54,292 bases of DNA from Maribacter arenosus (GTDB lineage: Bacteria > Bacteroidota > Bacteroidia > Flavobacteriales > Flavobacteriaceae): positions 1 to 54,292 of the forward strand of contig NZ_JABTCG010000010.1 in the NCBI RefSeq assembly GCF_014610845.1, in the 5' to 3' direction. Position 1 is the stretch's first letter. Each line of letters begins with the position of its first letter. A program made the position numbers and the translations under genes. Shown here piece by piece: positions 43,480-53,501 of this stretch. The notes below the pieces were generated by a model. That model was given only the letters and a program-made list of their open reading frames with translations, did no database searches and was not told where the DNA came from.

Positions 43480-43890
43480 TTAGTTTTGTTCTGCCATCGA
43501 TTTGGCCATGGCTTCATTCAGTTTTTCATTGAAGATAAGTTTCAGGGAATCTTTTTTTCTAGGATCTAGACTAAGCTCATAAAGTTTATATTGATCCAGA
43601 ATGGTTTTTTTGATATCGGGCGGAAAATTCGCTTGTTCTACGAGATCAAGATAGCTGTCCACATCTTTCAGTGCCCTCCCTTCTTCGGTATCCACATTCC
43701 CTAAAACCTTAGAGAGTATTTTAGCCTGTTCATCCAAAAGGTTCATCTGTTTCATGGTATCTTTATTGGTTATTGCTTCCTCAACTTTGGGTACTTCTGC
43801 CTCTTCTGGTTTTTTTGCATTGGTATTTCCACAACCTGTAAGGACAATAGAAAGGACAGAGGCAACTAATATTATTTTTAAAGTGTACAT
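43480..43890 (-). CDS. Small lipoprotein, paralog 2
   Basis: 136 aa from the Met that begins the lipoprotein signal (MYTLKIILVASVLSIVLTGC, Cys20). A frame starting eight codons earlier would overlap shared-element copy 8 and bury the signal, so I reject it. Mature part: Lys/Glu/Pro linker, then a helical domain homologous to its downstream neighbour (DLVxxxxxP, KDSL blocks). Unlike paralog 1 it is lipid-anchored. Confidence 0.78.
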   Translation of the reverse strand: MYTLKIILVASVLSIVLTGCGNTNAKKPEEAEVPKVEEAITNKDTMKQMNLLDEQAKILSKVLGNVDTEEGRALKDVDSYLDLVEQANFPPDIKKTILDQYKLYELSLDPRKKDSLKLIFNEKLNEAMAKSMAEQN

Positions 43891-43913
43891 GGTATATTTT
43901 TCTTTTGTTTGCA

Positions 43914-43943
43914 TTTCTATGTTATCGCTGTAAAAAGGTTAAC
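43914..43943 (-). promoter_or_regulatory. Shared element copy 8
   Basis: GTTAACCT, 15 nt, ATAGAAA on the minus strand, 23 nt before the chosen ATG of paralog 2. Confidence 0.65.
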
Positions 43944-44120
43944 ATTAACTAACCCTTTTTATAGGGTATGTGAAATCGATCTACACAATATTCCATTTTA
44001 TTTTCAATACGCGTCTTACTTTACCTTTTACATCCTATAAAAGTTGTGTTCTCTTCCTATAATGCTATGAGCGAAAAAATATTTTCCCGACAATTATGAT
44101 TAAAATAATAAGCATTTCTT

Positions 44121-45656
44121 CTAATAACCCTCGTTTCTCATACACTCTGCAAATGAATCTTCCATGCCCATGGCGACCATCTGTTCGCAAATTACCTGCG
44201 ATTTTTCTTTGCGTAAGTCTTCCAGCTGGGCATTTTTGACATCAATACAACGGGCATTCATACAGCGTTTCTTTTCCCTTTCTACGGTTTGCCTTCGTAT
44301 ATCGATACTTCGTAACCTGGCTTCTAATTCATCCATTTTTGCGAAGGCCGCCGTACCGTAATCGCCACCTATGGTCAGCGGATTGTACCCGGCACCATCA
44401 AAGGTGATGCCCATAGGTTTGATTGAGAGCAACTCGGTTTCCATAACATCACCACTACCTTCACCACCGATATTAACCCTGTTATAAACCACCAAACGAT
44501 TGCATTTTGCCTCGCGGGCATCTTTAAGCACCCCTACCATAAAGCCCATCATAATACAGGAAGTTTTTATGGGCGTGGGGGTGGAGTCAAAATAAATGTT
44601 CCATGTGTTTTCAATGCCCGTAGGTCCTTCGATTAACTTTCCTTTGTAGCCTTGGACCATCCCATCCCATTGTACGTGTGTGGGAAGGGGGTCGGCATGC
44701 TCGGCCAACGCTTCGGAAGAACTAAAAAACTGCATCATGTTTAAATAGTCGCTACCCCACTTCCCTTCGGCCGTCTGAATGCTTTCCCTTGTAACGGCAA
44801 CATTCCGGTCTTCCTCGGCATCATATCCATAGACTACCATTTGCCCGTTGGCCAGCCAAATGGCCCCATCAACCCTACCAAATCGATCGGAATACCTAAA
44901 ATTAGTCTTGAAAAAACCAAAGGGCCCTCCTGGGAATAGCATACTCCCGTCTGCCGAATTAACGTAATACTCCAATTTTAATTGGGTGGGATTACCACGG
45001 GAGTATTCCGGACTAAATCCATCCATGTCCGACATCTGAAAGTCTAGCAATGCCTCTATCTTATAATCAAACTTGAAAACCCCGTTTATTTCATCAACCG
45101 GATTGGCAGGCATGCTGCTTTCCGCATCCACGGGAGCAAGACATTCGCCACTTGCCGAGGACGTACCGCTGCCACTTCCAACAATGACAGACTGCCCGTC
45201 ACCATCGTCCTCATCGTCCGGGTCGTCCGTTACATTTCCGTCCCCATCGGTGTCAACCCCATTGTTAGGCACACTATCATAATCCAAGAGATTACTTGAT
45301 ATGACCTCCGCCAGATTGGTATGGTCCCCAGAGGCTTTTACTGCAGCCGATATGGTCAAGATAGCAATTGCACCATCTCCCAATGCCCCAATATTCCATA
45401 CACCGCTGATTTCATTGTAGTTACCCGCGGCCGTATTGGCACCCTCAAAGTCATATCCCGAGGGCAATCTGTCCATAACCTGTACCCCGGTAGCCATATC
45501 GGGACCGTCATTGGTAACAATAATAGTAAAGGTTACCGTTTGTCCTATGTCAACTAAATTGTCATCTACACTAAGATCCAAACTTAAATCCGCCGATTGT
45601 GAAATAACCCCAATAGACCAGAGAAGACAACATAAGAAATGTCCAAGTTTCTTCAT
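44121..45656 (-). CDS. DUF11-domain secreted protein
   Basis: 511 aa. Signal peptide, then a DUF11 beta-sandwich domain (residues about 22-130: VDIGQTVTFTIIVTNDGPDMATGVQVMDRLPSGYDFEGA). An Asp-rich calcium-binding-like linker (NNGVDTDGDGNVTDDPDDED) follows, then a ~300-residue domain of unknown type (YSRGNPTQLKLEYYVNSADGSMLF; VQWDGMVQGYKGKLIEGPTG). The C-terminal helical segment has five Cys (KKRCMNARCIDV, SQVICEQM, SFAECMRN). DUF11 domains are usual in surface and adhesin-type proteins. Its upstream region holds only a poor match to the shared element. Confidence 0.82.
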   Translation of the reverse strand: MKKLGHFLCCLLWSIGVISQSADLSLDLSVDDNLVDIGQTVTFTIIVTNDGPDMATGVQVMDRLPSGYDFEGANTAAGNYNEISGVWNIGALGDGAIAILTISAAVKASGDHTNLAEVISSNLLDYDSVPNNGVDTDGDGNVTDDPDDEDDGDGQSVIVGSGSGTSSASGECLAPVDAESSMPANPVDEINGVFKFDYKIEALLDFQMSDMDGFSPEYSRGNPTQLKLEYYVNSADGSMLFPGGPFGFFKTNFRYSDRFGRVDGAIWLANGQMVVYGYDAEEDRNVAVTRESIQTAEGKWGSDYLNMMQFFSSSEALAEHADPLPTHVQWDGMVQGYKGKLIEGPTGIENTWNIYFDSTPTPIKTSCIMMGFMVGVLKDAREAKCNRLVVYNRVNIGGEGSGDVMETELLSIKPMGITFDGAGYNPLTIGGDYGTAAFAKMDELEARLRSIDIRRQTVEREKKRCMNARCIDVKNAQLEDLRKEKSQVICEQMVAMGMEDSFAECMRNEGY

Positions 45657-45853
45657 GATTTCCTATTTTTAGTAATGGCTTCTATATTCTTAGAACTATG
45701 GCCATATCAATTAACTAAATCATATCTATCTAATAAATCAATTCATAGGATAAATGGTCGATACCACATAGGTAACCATCCAAGTACCATAAGTCAAATG
45801 CCAAAAAATTCATCAAACCCCATTCTCGGGCGAACTTTAAGGGATATGTTTAG

Positions 45854-46525
45854 CTATTCCGTAAAGCTTGTCAGTACACTTTTCCCAATTAGCGCTCCTT
45901 TTTTATTATAGGTTTCAGACTTTACCATACCAAAACCTTCCGAAAGCCAAAGCTTATTGCTATTGGTCATTTTAAAGCCCATTTTGGCCTCACTGTCATA
46001 GGTGATCACATAACAATCGAAAGTACCGGCCGGCGTCGTAACGGATTCATTGCCTTGAACTTTCCGATTATAAAAATTCATATTCATTTTCATATTCATT
46101 GGAGGCATTTTAACGGTCATCAACACATCGGCATCGGGTAATGACTGGCCCACACTAAGATTATTCGGATATAAAAGGTCTGTACCGCTCATTTCTACCT
46201 CCATATCCTCGTATTGCCCCAATATCTCTGGAGACATCATAGAGCTGAAATCAATGGTGACCCCATCATTGGTGCAAGTGACCCCATATTCTGAACTGGT
46301 TATCATTTTTCCTTTGTCGTCATGCATTTCGTAGAACATGGTAGCGGTATTTCCACTAACTTCCTTAACAACGTAATCTATTACCGCAGATGCCCTATCT
46401 TTTTTGTCATAATTGGTAATTTGAAATTTGGTGCCCTCATCCATCGGAAAGTATTTGCTGCAATCCTGTGAAACGACAGTAGTAGTGATGCAAAATAGGG
46501 CAAATACAAGAGTTGTTGTTTTCAT
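45854..46525 (-). CDS. TapB-like (DUF3108-related) secreted protein
   Basis: 223 aa. Signal peptide (MKTTTLVFALFCITTTVVSQ), then a single beta-rich domain: YFPMDEGTKFQITNYDKKDR at the start, TPAGTFDCYVITYDSEAKMG and KLWLSEGFGMVKSETYNKKG at the end. This order resembles TapB/DUF3108-like proteins, beta-clam folds of the periplasm. It starts 39 nt after the OmpA gene upstream and so probably shares its transcript and element copy 9. Confidence 0.75.
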   Translation of the reverse strand: MKTTTLVFALFCITTTVVSQDCSKYFPMDEGTKFQITNYDKKDRASAVIDYVVKEVSGNTATMFYEMHDDKGKMITSSEYGVTCTNDGVTIDFSSMMSPEILGQYEDMEVEMSGTDLLYPNNLSVGQSLPDADVLMTVKMPPMNMKMNMNFYNRKVQGNESVTTPAGTFDCYVITYDSEAKMGFKMTNSNKLWLSEGFGMVKSETYNKKGALIGKSVLTSFTE

Positions 46526-46564
46526 AATGTTATAGTTAAAGTGTTATTGATTATCGATTAATTC

Positions 46565-47893
46565 TTATTGTTTTATAAACTCTACCCTTCTGTTTTGGGC
46601 CTTGCCATCAGGGGTGCCGTTATCACCTACCGGTTCCGATTCCCCTTTGCCTTCGGTTGAAAGCCGAACACCGTCAATATTGTACACATTTACCAGGGCA
46701 TTCTTAACGGCTTCAGCGCGTTCTTTAGACAATCTCATATTAGATTCATCAGACCCATCGGCATCTGTATGCCCTACAATCTTAAGATTCATCCCTGCCT
46801 CCTGTTGCAGTACCTGCGATATTTGCAAGATAATCCCCATCGATTGGGGTTGGATATTGGCGGAACCTGAATCAAAGAGGATGCCATTGGTGGAAACCGA
46901 TCCTTCGGAAATTAGTTTTCTTCGCAAGTCTACCCCTCCTTCTGCGACTTTTAAGTTTTTAATGAACATTCGCTCCTTGCTATCCTTAAAATAAAGCAAT
47001 TCAAATTTCAGGGTGGTCATCCTCGGGTTTTGCGGAACGAACCTGGGAATATCTATATATTTGTTTTCGTTTACCCATAGCCGGAAGCGCTCTTTGTTTA
47101 CCGCCACCGAGATATGCGGTTGTGCTAGCACGTCTTGCCGAATATCTCCCTGTATCGTATTACTGATATCGCCTGGCCGATTATGTACCAGGAAACCGAC
47201 GGGATGGTACTGGCAAAATGGGATATAAGCCCTGGCATAATTCCCCCATTTAAACGACTTGTCATCTGACAGAACCACAGCGAGTCTGGCAGTGGAAGCC
47301 GTCTTGGGGTCGAGCCCGGTGGCCATGATATCAAATTCAATCGTGTATTCTTCAGGGAGGGTTGGCACGTCTGGGATGTAAAAGGTAGAATGCCCTGCGA
47401 TGATTTCAAACCACTTTTCAGTGCTGTTGTTTATGGTAACCACTTCGCCAGAACCATTCGTATTCCATTTGGAGGGGAAATCACCGATAAAATCGTTGGA
47501 GAAATCATCAAAGAAAATAATGTTGTCACCCGGCACAAAGTCAAACTTACTATATACCTGTATGCTTTTAGGGCCGCCTGAAACCGTAGGGGTTGCAGTG
47601 GGATTGGTTCCTTGACCACTTGTGCCAGTAGGGGATGGTGTCTGTGGTGGGGTAGGTGTGCTTATTTGTGGATCTGTTGGATTCTGCTTGGAGCCTGGTT
47701 CTAAAATGCTATCTAATACCTGATCCGTTTTTTTTGAGGTTTCCCTATCTACCCTTCGTTCTACCGTACGTTCTGCAGCTCTTTCTGCCCTTTTACCAAG
47801 CTTTTTCAAGAGTTGCCCGTTTGCGTTTAGGGTAAAAGCAAAAATAAAGAGTAGGGACGTAAAAAATCGAATTAAAGTGTTTGAAGTTTTCAT
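46565..47893 (-). CDS. OmpA-family protein with glucanase-like middle domain
   Basis: 442 aa from ATG; an in-frame TTG two codons earlier is possible. Signal peptide (ending NANGQ), a basic amphipathic stretch (LLKKLGKRAERAAERTVERR), a Pro/Thr-rich linker (about 75-110), a beta-sandwich domain (about 125-320: FFDDFSNDFIGDFPSKWNTN, EYTIEFDIMATGLD) that resembles concanavalin-like folds, and a C-terminal OmpA domain (ILFDSGSANIQPQS; IVGHTDADGSDESN; GKAQNRRVEFI). The layout is known from other flavobacteria. It is led by shared-element copy 9. Confidence 0.88.
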   Translation of the reverse strand: MKTSNTLIRFFTSLLFIFAFTLNANGQLLKKLGKRAERAAERTVERRVDRETSKKTDQVLDSILEPGSKQNPTDPQISTPTPPQTPSPTGTSGQGTNPTATPTVSGGPKSIQVYSKFDFVPGDNIIFFDDFSNDFIGDFPSKWNTNGSGEVVTINNSTEKWFEIIAGHSTFYIPDVPTLPEEYTIEFDIMATGLDPKTASTARLAVVLSDDKSFKWGNYARAYIPFCQYHPVGFLVHNRPGDISNTIQGDIRQDVLAQPHISVAVNKERFRLWVNENKYIDIPRFVPQNPRMTTLKFELLYFKDSKERMFIKNLKVAEGGVDLRRKLISEGSVSTNGILFDSGSANIQPQSMGIILQISQVLQQEAGMNLKIVGHTDADGSDESNMRLSKERAEAVKNALVNVYNIDGVRLSTEGKGESEPVGDNGTPDGKAQNRRVEFIKQ

Positions 47894-47981
47894 GATCAAT
47901 CTTTCAAGTGTTAATTAAATGATGGAAATTATCTAAATGATATGGCCAAAAGCCGGCATTTGTTTCCAATACTTACTACCA

Positions 47982-48011
47982 TTTTAATGGTTTTACAGAA
48001 TAAAGGTTAAC
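47982..48011 (-). promoter_or_regulatory. Shared element copy 9
   Basis: GTTAACCT, 15 nt, ATTAAAA on the minus strand. It lies 88 nt before the OmpA start, a longer leader than at the other copies. The rest of the gap up to 48,157 holds nothing else I can name. Confidence 0.65.
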
Positions 48012-48157
48012 ATATTGCCTTAAATTCAGATCTAACGCATTTGTGTTATTGTATACAATATAATAATGCTAATTACCATTTAGAAATAGAATGATGTATC
48101 TGACAGGCAGTTCTGTGTGTATGGTAATTTATTGAGTATATGTGGTAAACCGGCCAA

Positions 48158-50620
48158 TTAATTCAATTGGTACACAATAATCGAATTCTTCTGGTCTTGG
48201 GCGACCACTTCAAGCTTTCTATCATTCTCCATATCGGTTAAATCAATGGGAGAAGAACCGAAAACGGGAAAATCGGATATGGGTACGGCCTGACTGTCGA
48301 ACAAATAGACCTTTTGATTTTGGATATCGGTGACTCCCACATATATCTTATCGTAGATATAAAATATTTTGGGTTTGGAATACACCCCGAAGTCGAGGGT
48401 TACCCTTTTTCCCCTTATGCTCAATATATTATCGTTCATATAAACAAATGTATTGCTAGTGGCATCGATACCGTGGTCTTGGTTCAATCGCAGTGCGGTG
48501 GTATTCATATTGCCGTTCGTGGCAATTTGGTAGAAGACCCCTTTTTTATCGGTCAATACGAACTTGTTCTTGTATAATAACACATCATTCATCGAGAAAT
48601 CAATAGTCCCTTTCACCTTTGTTCTTACATTGCCCACTCTATTAAGGATTTTTAAATTCCCATTGTCCAGCATGAAGACCAAATAATCCTTTCCGGAAAT
48701 CGCCATATGCTTAGGGGCTCTCAAAATTGAACTTTCGGCTTGGGTGTATTTAAAGCCTTTGACAATGGCTCCTTTGTTGTTGTACATATTTACTTTATTC
48801 CCTTGGGTTACCACAAAGCGATAATCCTTTCTTTTTTCGTAATCAAAGACAGCCAACCCGTTAAGATTTCCCCCTTCGAACTTTTTAGTAAAGGGCGGTA
48901 CTTCTTTTCCGTTCCGGTCCAAGATCAAAAATTGATTGTTGGTCGTAAAAGCAAGCTGCAACCTTCGGTTTTTATAAAGATCGACTTGATGTATTTTTCC
49001 CTGGACCTGACCTTCCAATTGTTTTTTCCAAAGTACTTTCCCATTAGTTGATATCAAATAGAGGTTGTTGTCCTGGTCTTGTACAACAATCTCTTTTTTA
49101 TTGGTTCTATGATTGGTGACGAATTGTGGATGGGTGGCCAAATCGGCATCCAATGGTACGGTGAAGAGGGTAGAAACCGTATTTATTTTTGATTTTCTGC
49201 CTGTTTGCTGAATGACCACATTGGTGTGAAAAAAACCTTGATCGGCCACGACCTGGGCGGCAAAGGTATTTTTATCGAAGTTGGCCTTTTTGAAATCGGC
49301 CATTATCCCATTCGAAAAATCTTCTTCCATGATGTTGCCCAAGCCTTTTGAATCGGAAACAAAAAGTATGGATGATTCTTCTGCGAGTGCATCCATGGCC
49401 GAAGCAAAAACATCGGTTTTCACAAAGGTAGATCCGCTCTTATAGCTGTTGATGATCGATTGTACGGACTCTTTTTTTTCGGCAAAAACAAATGCATTTT
49501 CTAATATCGTACAGAAATTTGCATTAAAATTATGGAGAAGGGGATTTAAATAAAGATTTAAAAAATGGGGCTGACTTAATGCCATTATCTGATTACCTTG
49601 ATACTCCGTTTCCGATTTTTTGATACCCGTAAGGTACTCTGAAAGTTTTTCAGCACCATAGGTATTCAGTAGCACGGTTTTCTCCCCATTCCGATAAATA
49701 AAACCAACCTCTTCGAGTGTATTCAATAAAGAATCTTTTGGTGCATCTTGGGTTAAATATTCCTGTTGGTTTAAAGCGAATGTTCTGTAGTCATCAAACG
49801 TATAGGACAAAATTGCATCGGCGTCCCTAGGGGCGAATGTAGGGGTGGTATTCGCCAAAGGATTGGTGTTCTTGAATAAGTTCAAATAGTTCGTAACGGA
49901 ATCTTTGGCCAAAGAAATCCCGTTCAAATGTAGATGGTTCTGATTGGCATCAATATCAAGAAGCATCCAATCGGAAAAACTAGATAGTTTCAATCCAGAA
50001 TTCCCTTTCAACAAGGATTTCGACAAAGATGCGCTTTTGTCGAGATCGATCAATAAAGAGGCATTTTTGGTCGAACTTGCAATTTCATATAGTTTCTCCA
50101 GTTCAATAGACGGATGGGTTTGCCCATAATATTTTATAAGATTTTCTAAAATTACTTTTGAAGAAGTCAATATTACCTTGCTATCCAAGAACAGGCTATA
50201 TACAACCTTTTCATCTACATTATATGTATTGATTTTTTTTCCTTCAACTGAAATCGATTCCTTTCTAACGTTAGGAACGCTGTCTAACGTAAACATGCTG
50301 GTAGAATCGATGGTCACAAAGGTGAATTCATGTGCATCCTTACCAACTTCGGAAAAAGCCAAAATCGATTCGGTTTCAGTCGTAATTTTGTCTAAAAGTT
50401 TCAGTTCATCCAAAACCGATTTGTAGGCACCAAAAGATTCCAATTGGGTAAGAAAATCATTGCTGTTCAAATCACTTCTAAAACCATTTAGATTATTGAT
50501 TTTAACAACGATACTGGCGTTTTGGGGAATGAAATCGAGTAGGGAAGAAGCCTTTTTTTGCTGTTGGGAACAGCCAACGATCAATAAAAATAAAAGGCCA
50601 ATAATAAATCTGGAATTCAT
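48158..50620 (-). CDS. Large lipoprotein with C-terminal propeller-like region, rnhB-linked
   Basis: 820 aa. Lipobox LIVGC (Cys17). The first ~470 residues form a mixed domain beginning FIPQNASIVVKINNLNGFRS, resembling DUF3352-type periplasmic domains. From about residue 490 there are short repeated strands (NNLYLISTNGKVLWKKQLEG, NQFLILDRNGKEVPPF, NKVNMYNNKGAIVKGF, GNLKILNRVGNV) like PQQ/WD propeller blades. Function unknown. It follows rnhB by 29 nt, a pairing I recall from other flavobacteria. A TAACTTTA box lies 12-20 nt upstream. Confidence 0.75.
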   Translation of the reverse strand: MNSRFIIGLLFLLIVGCSQQQKKASSLLDFIPQNASIVVKINNLNGFRSDLNSNDFLTQLESFGAYKSVLDELKLLDKITTETESILAFSEVGKDAHEFTFVTIDSTSMFTLDSVPNVRKESISVEGKKINTYNVDEKVVYSLFLDSKVILTSSKVILENLIKYYGQTHPSIELEKLYEIASSTKNASLLIDLDKSASLSKSLLKGNSGLKLSSFSDWMLLDIDANQNHLHLNGISLAKDSVTNYLNLFKNTNPLANTTPTFAPRDADAILSYTFDDYRTFALNQQEYLTQDAPKDSLLNTLEEVGFIYRNGEKTVLLNTYGAEKLSEYLTGIKKSETEYQGNQIMALSQPHFLNLYLNPLLHNFNANFCTILENAFVFAEKKESVQSIINSYKSGSTFVKTDVFASAMDALAEESSILFVSDSKGLGNIMEEDFSNGIMADFKKANFDKNTFAAQVVADQGFFHTNVVIQQTGRKSKINTVSTLFTVPLDADLATHPQFVTNHRTNKKEIVVQDQDNNLYLISTNGKVLWKKQLEGQVQGKIHQVDLYKNRRLQLAFTTNNQFLILDRNGKEVPPFTKKFEGGNLNGLAVFDYEKRKDYRFVVTQGNKVNMYNNKGAIVKGFKYTQAESSILRAPKHMAISGKDYLVFMLDNGNLKILNRVGNVRTKVKGTIDFSMNDVLLYKNKFVLTDKKGVFYQIATNGNMNTTALRLNQDHGIDATSNTFVYMNDNILSIRGKRVTLDFGVYSKPKIFYIYDKIYVGVTDIQNQKVYLFDSQAVPISDFPVFGSSPIDLTDMENDRKLEVVAQDQKNSIIVYQLN

Positions 50621-50649
50621 TAATAATGATTTGCGGTAAAGTTAGTTTA

Positions 50650-51246
50650 TTAAAGTTTCAGTGTCAACTGTTCTGGCAATTGTCTAAAGCTTTTTCTGTG
50701 GTATTTTGTAATTCCGTATTCGCGGATGGCTTCTCTATGTTCTAGGGTAGGGTACCCTTTGTTTTTCTTCCAATTGTACATGGGAAATTCTTCGTGCAAT
50801 TCGGCCATATAAGCGTCACGATAGGTTTTAGCCAAAACGGATGCGGCCGCAATACTCATATATTTACCATCACCTTTCACTATACATTCAAAAGGCACGT
50901 TCTTATATGGTTTAAACCGATTCCCGTCAACGATGATATATTTTAGGTTCCCGATCAGCTGATCAATGGCCTTATGCATGGCCAATATCGAGGCATTTAG
51001 GATGTTTATTTTATCGATTTCCTCTGGATAGATATGCGCCACACCAAAACATAAGGCACTTTCCTCGATTATCGGTTTCAAATTATCCCTTTTAGATTCT
51101 GAGAGTTGTTTGGAGTCGTTGAGGAGGGGGTTCTTGAAATGTTCGGGTAAGATTAGCGCTGCCGCGGTAACCGGCCCGGCAAGACATCCGCGCCCCGCTT
51201 CATCGGTTCCCACCTCATCGAATGAATGGTAAAATCTTTTAAGCAT
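50650..51246 (-). CDS. rnhB: Ribonuclease HII
   Basis: 198 aa, usual length. It removes RNA from RNA-DNA hybrids and single ribonucleotides from DNA. Active-site residues are visible: D15 and E16 in [14 protein letters not shown], the Asp of IIVDGNRF (about 108), and the KTYRDAYM block (about 140). It is the first gene of a pair with the large lipoprotein gene. Confidence 0.97.
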   Translation of the reverse strand: MLKRFYHSFDEVGTDEAGRGCLAGPVTAAALILPEHFKNPLLNDSKQLSESKRDNLKPIIEESALCFGVAHIYPEEIDKINILNASILAMHKAIDQLIGNLKYIIVDGNRFKPYKNVPFECIVKGDGKYMSIAAASVLAKTYRDAYMAELHEEFPMYNWKKNKGYPTLEHREAIREYGITKYHRKSFRQLPEQLTLKL

Positions 51247-51373
51247 CCTTGGTCGATCTCATGGTAAACAAAGTTAATTTTTTCGGTTTAAATCATGGGT
51301 GAATACGTCGTAAAGTATCGCCTTATTGTTATTTGTTGTAAAAACTTTCACATTTTATTCTAAACAAAAAAAT

Positions 51374-51381
51374 TAACTTTG
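51374..51381 (+). promoter_or_regulatory. -7 box for the putative porin gene
   Basis: TAACTTTG, a perfect TAnnTTTG match, ends 16 nt before the ATG. No TTG at the usual distance; the region upstream is AT-rich. Confidence 0.6.
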
Positions 51382-51397
51382 CGCTGTAAGCTATCAT

Positions 51398-53386
51398 ATG
51401 AAATACGTTTTCTTACTGCTATTTGTATTTTGTTGCCCATTGCTCAATGCACAGGTAGATTCTATTCCGTCCCGGAAAAAAATCGATTCCACCAGATTTA
51501 AAATGATGGCCAAAAAGAAATTGCCTTCAGAGGCTGTTCAGGAAATCACCATTAAGGATTATAAGATCATCTCTTTTGAAAGGGATACAACCTACCTCGA
51601 TACCACCCTAACGATACAAAAAGAATACAAATACAATTATTTAAGAAAGGATGACTTTGAACTAATCCCTTTTGCCAATGTAGGCCAACCCTACAACAAA
51701 TTGGGGGTTGATTTTGAAAGAAGACAAATGTTTCCCAGATTGGGGGCAAGGGCCAAGCACGACAACTATTTCGAGGTTGAGGATATTGACTATTATAATG
51801 TAGCCACTCCAATGTCCGATTTGTTTTTTAAGACCACTTTTGAACAGGGACAACTGTTAGATGCCCTGCTTACCTTAAATACATCAAAACGTTTTAATGT
51901 TTCCTTGGCATTCAAAGGGTTTAGATCTCTGGGAAAATATCAATTAAATCAGGCTGAATCCGGTAATTTTAGATCTACCGCAAATTATGTAACCGAAAAT
52001 GGGCGCTATAGTCTAAGATCCCATATCGCCGCTCAAGATGTGGAAACCGAGGAAAATGGAGGATTGATCAGTAAGGTAGAACAGTTTGAGTCTGGTGACC
52101 CCGACTTTACGGATAGGTCCCGTGTAGATACCCGTTTCTCATCATCCGATATGGGAGAGAATAAGATTTTGGGCAAGCGGTATTTTTTAGAGCATCAATA
52201 TAAGATGCTCAGAACACAGAAAGATTCGAGTATGGTGGAAAAGACGTCTTTGGCGATTGGGCACATCTTTAACTATGAAACCAAGTACTATCAGTTTAAA
52301 CAGGATGCTTCAAATGAATATTTTGGTGCTACTTTCGATTCTCCCATTAATGACAAGGCACATCTTAAAACGATGTATAATGAGTTTTATGCCGAGTTTT
52401 ATAATGCCACTTTAGGCAGATTGCAGGGTAATATAAGCCTGTATAATTATAACTATTATTTCAATAGTTTGTTGGTAACTGCCAATGGACAACAGATTCA
52501 AAGTCAATTAAAAGGTGATGAAATAAGTCTTGGCGCCAAATATTCCAAACATATTGGCGGATTTCTGGTGAAAGGGGATGCCAAATACAATCTTTCCGGG
52601 GATTTAACCAGCAATATTTTAGATGCTTCGGCGAGTTACAGGTTCAATGAGAATAACAACGTAGAGTTTTCATTACACTCATCGGCACGAATGCCAGACT
52701 TCAATTTCCTATTATACCAAAGCGACTATGAGAATTATAACTGGCAGAACACTTCTAATTTTGAGAACCAAAAAGTTAATAGCCTACAATTTCAGCTTTT
52801 TTCAAAAAAATGGGGTAATCTATCAGCAAAATATAGCAGTATAGATAACTATACCTATTTTAGTGAGGATCCAACACAGGAGTTGGTCGAAAATCAAGAA
52901 CAGGCAACCATCAGGCCATTTCAGGAAACCAATAGTGTAGGTTATATTAAGGTAAAGTATAATAAGGAGTTTAAATTGGGTGGTTTCGCATTGAACAATA
53001 CCGTAATGTATCAAAATGTATCCCAAAGCAATGAGGTGCTCAACGTACCGCAATTGGTGACAAGGAATACCCTATACTTTTCCTCTGATGTTTTTAAAAA
53101 GGCGATGTATCTACAGACGGGTATTACCTTTAAGTATTTCACTTCTTATACTATGGATGCCTACAATCCGCTGCTAGGGGAGTTCTATAGCCAGAATACC
53201 GAAAAACTTGGAGGCTTCCCTATGCTAGACTTCTTTATTAATGCCAGGGTACAACAAACTCGTATCTATTTAAAAGCAGAACATTTCAATTCTTCATTTT
53301 CGGGCTATAATTTTTATGCCGCCCCTAACTATCCTTATCGTGACTTTGTAATTCGATTTGGATTGGTCTGGAATTTCTTCTCCTAA
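51398..53386 (+). CDS. Putative porin (outer-membrane beta-barrel)
   Basis: 662 aa. Signal peptide (MKYVFLLLFVFCCPLLNA), a short N-terminal plug-like region, then alternating strands rich in Tyr, Asn and Phe to the end. It closes with FVIRFGLVWNFFS, an aromatic C-terminal strand as expected for a barrel. The blocks PFANVGQPYNKLGVDFE and YYNVATPMSDLFFKTTFEQGQ are typical of the flavobacterial putative porin family (Porin_10). Substrate unknown. Monocistronic, with its own promoter. Confidence 0.87.
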   Translation: MKYVFLLLFVFCCPLLNAQVDSIPSRKKIDSTRFKMMAKKKLPSEAVQEITIKDYKIISFERDTTYLDTTLTIQKEYKYNYLRKDDFELIPFANVGQPYNKLGVDFERRQMFPRLGARAKHDNYFEVEDIDYYNVATPMSDLFFKTTFEQGQLLDALLTLNTSKRFNVSLAFKGFRSLGKYQLNQAESGNFRSTANYVTENGRYSLRSHIAAQDVETEENGGLISKVEQFESGDPDFTDRSRVDTRFSSSDMGENKILGKRYFLEHQYKMLRTQKDSSMVEKTSLAIGHIFNYETKYYQFKQDASNEYFGATFDSPINDKAHLKTMYNEFYAEFYNATLGRLQGNISLYNYNYYFNSLLVTANGQQIQSQLKGDEISLGAKYSKHIGGFLVKGDAKYNLSGDLTSNILDASASYRFNENNNVEFSLHSSARMPDFNFLLYQSDYENYNWQNTSNFENQKVNSLQFQLFSKKWGNLSAKYSSIDNYTYFSEDPTQELVENQEQATIRPFQETNSVGYIKVKYNKEFKLGGFALNNTVMYQNVSQSNEVLNVPQLVTRNTLYFSSDVFKKAMYLQTGITFKYFTSYTMDAYNPLLGEFYSQNTEKLGGFPMLDFFINARVQQTRIYLKAEHFNSSFSGYNFYAAPNYPYRDFVIRFGLVWNFFS

Positions 53387-53501
53387 GAATCTCCTTTTTA
53401 GTTACCTTGGGCTACAAGGGGCCATACTGGATGGCTTGAACTATTCAATACACATTAAGGAGGTTATTTCTTAGACCGTAAATAGCGCCAATTTGGGGGT
53501 C

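Noticed and set aside
45686-45715. GTTAATTG-N15-TAAGAAT upstream of the DUF11 gene as another copy
   Set aside because: Both halves match poorly. The gene lies within the cluster, so a weak site is possible, but I cannot support it.
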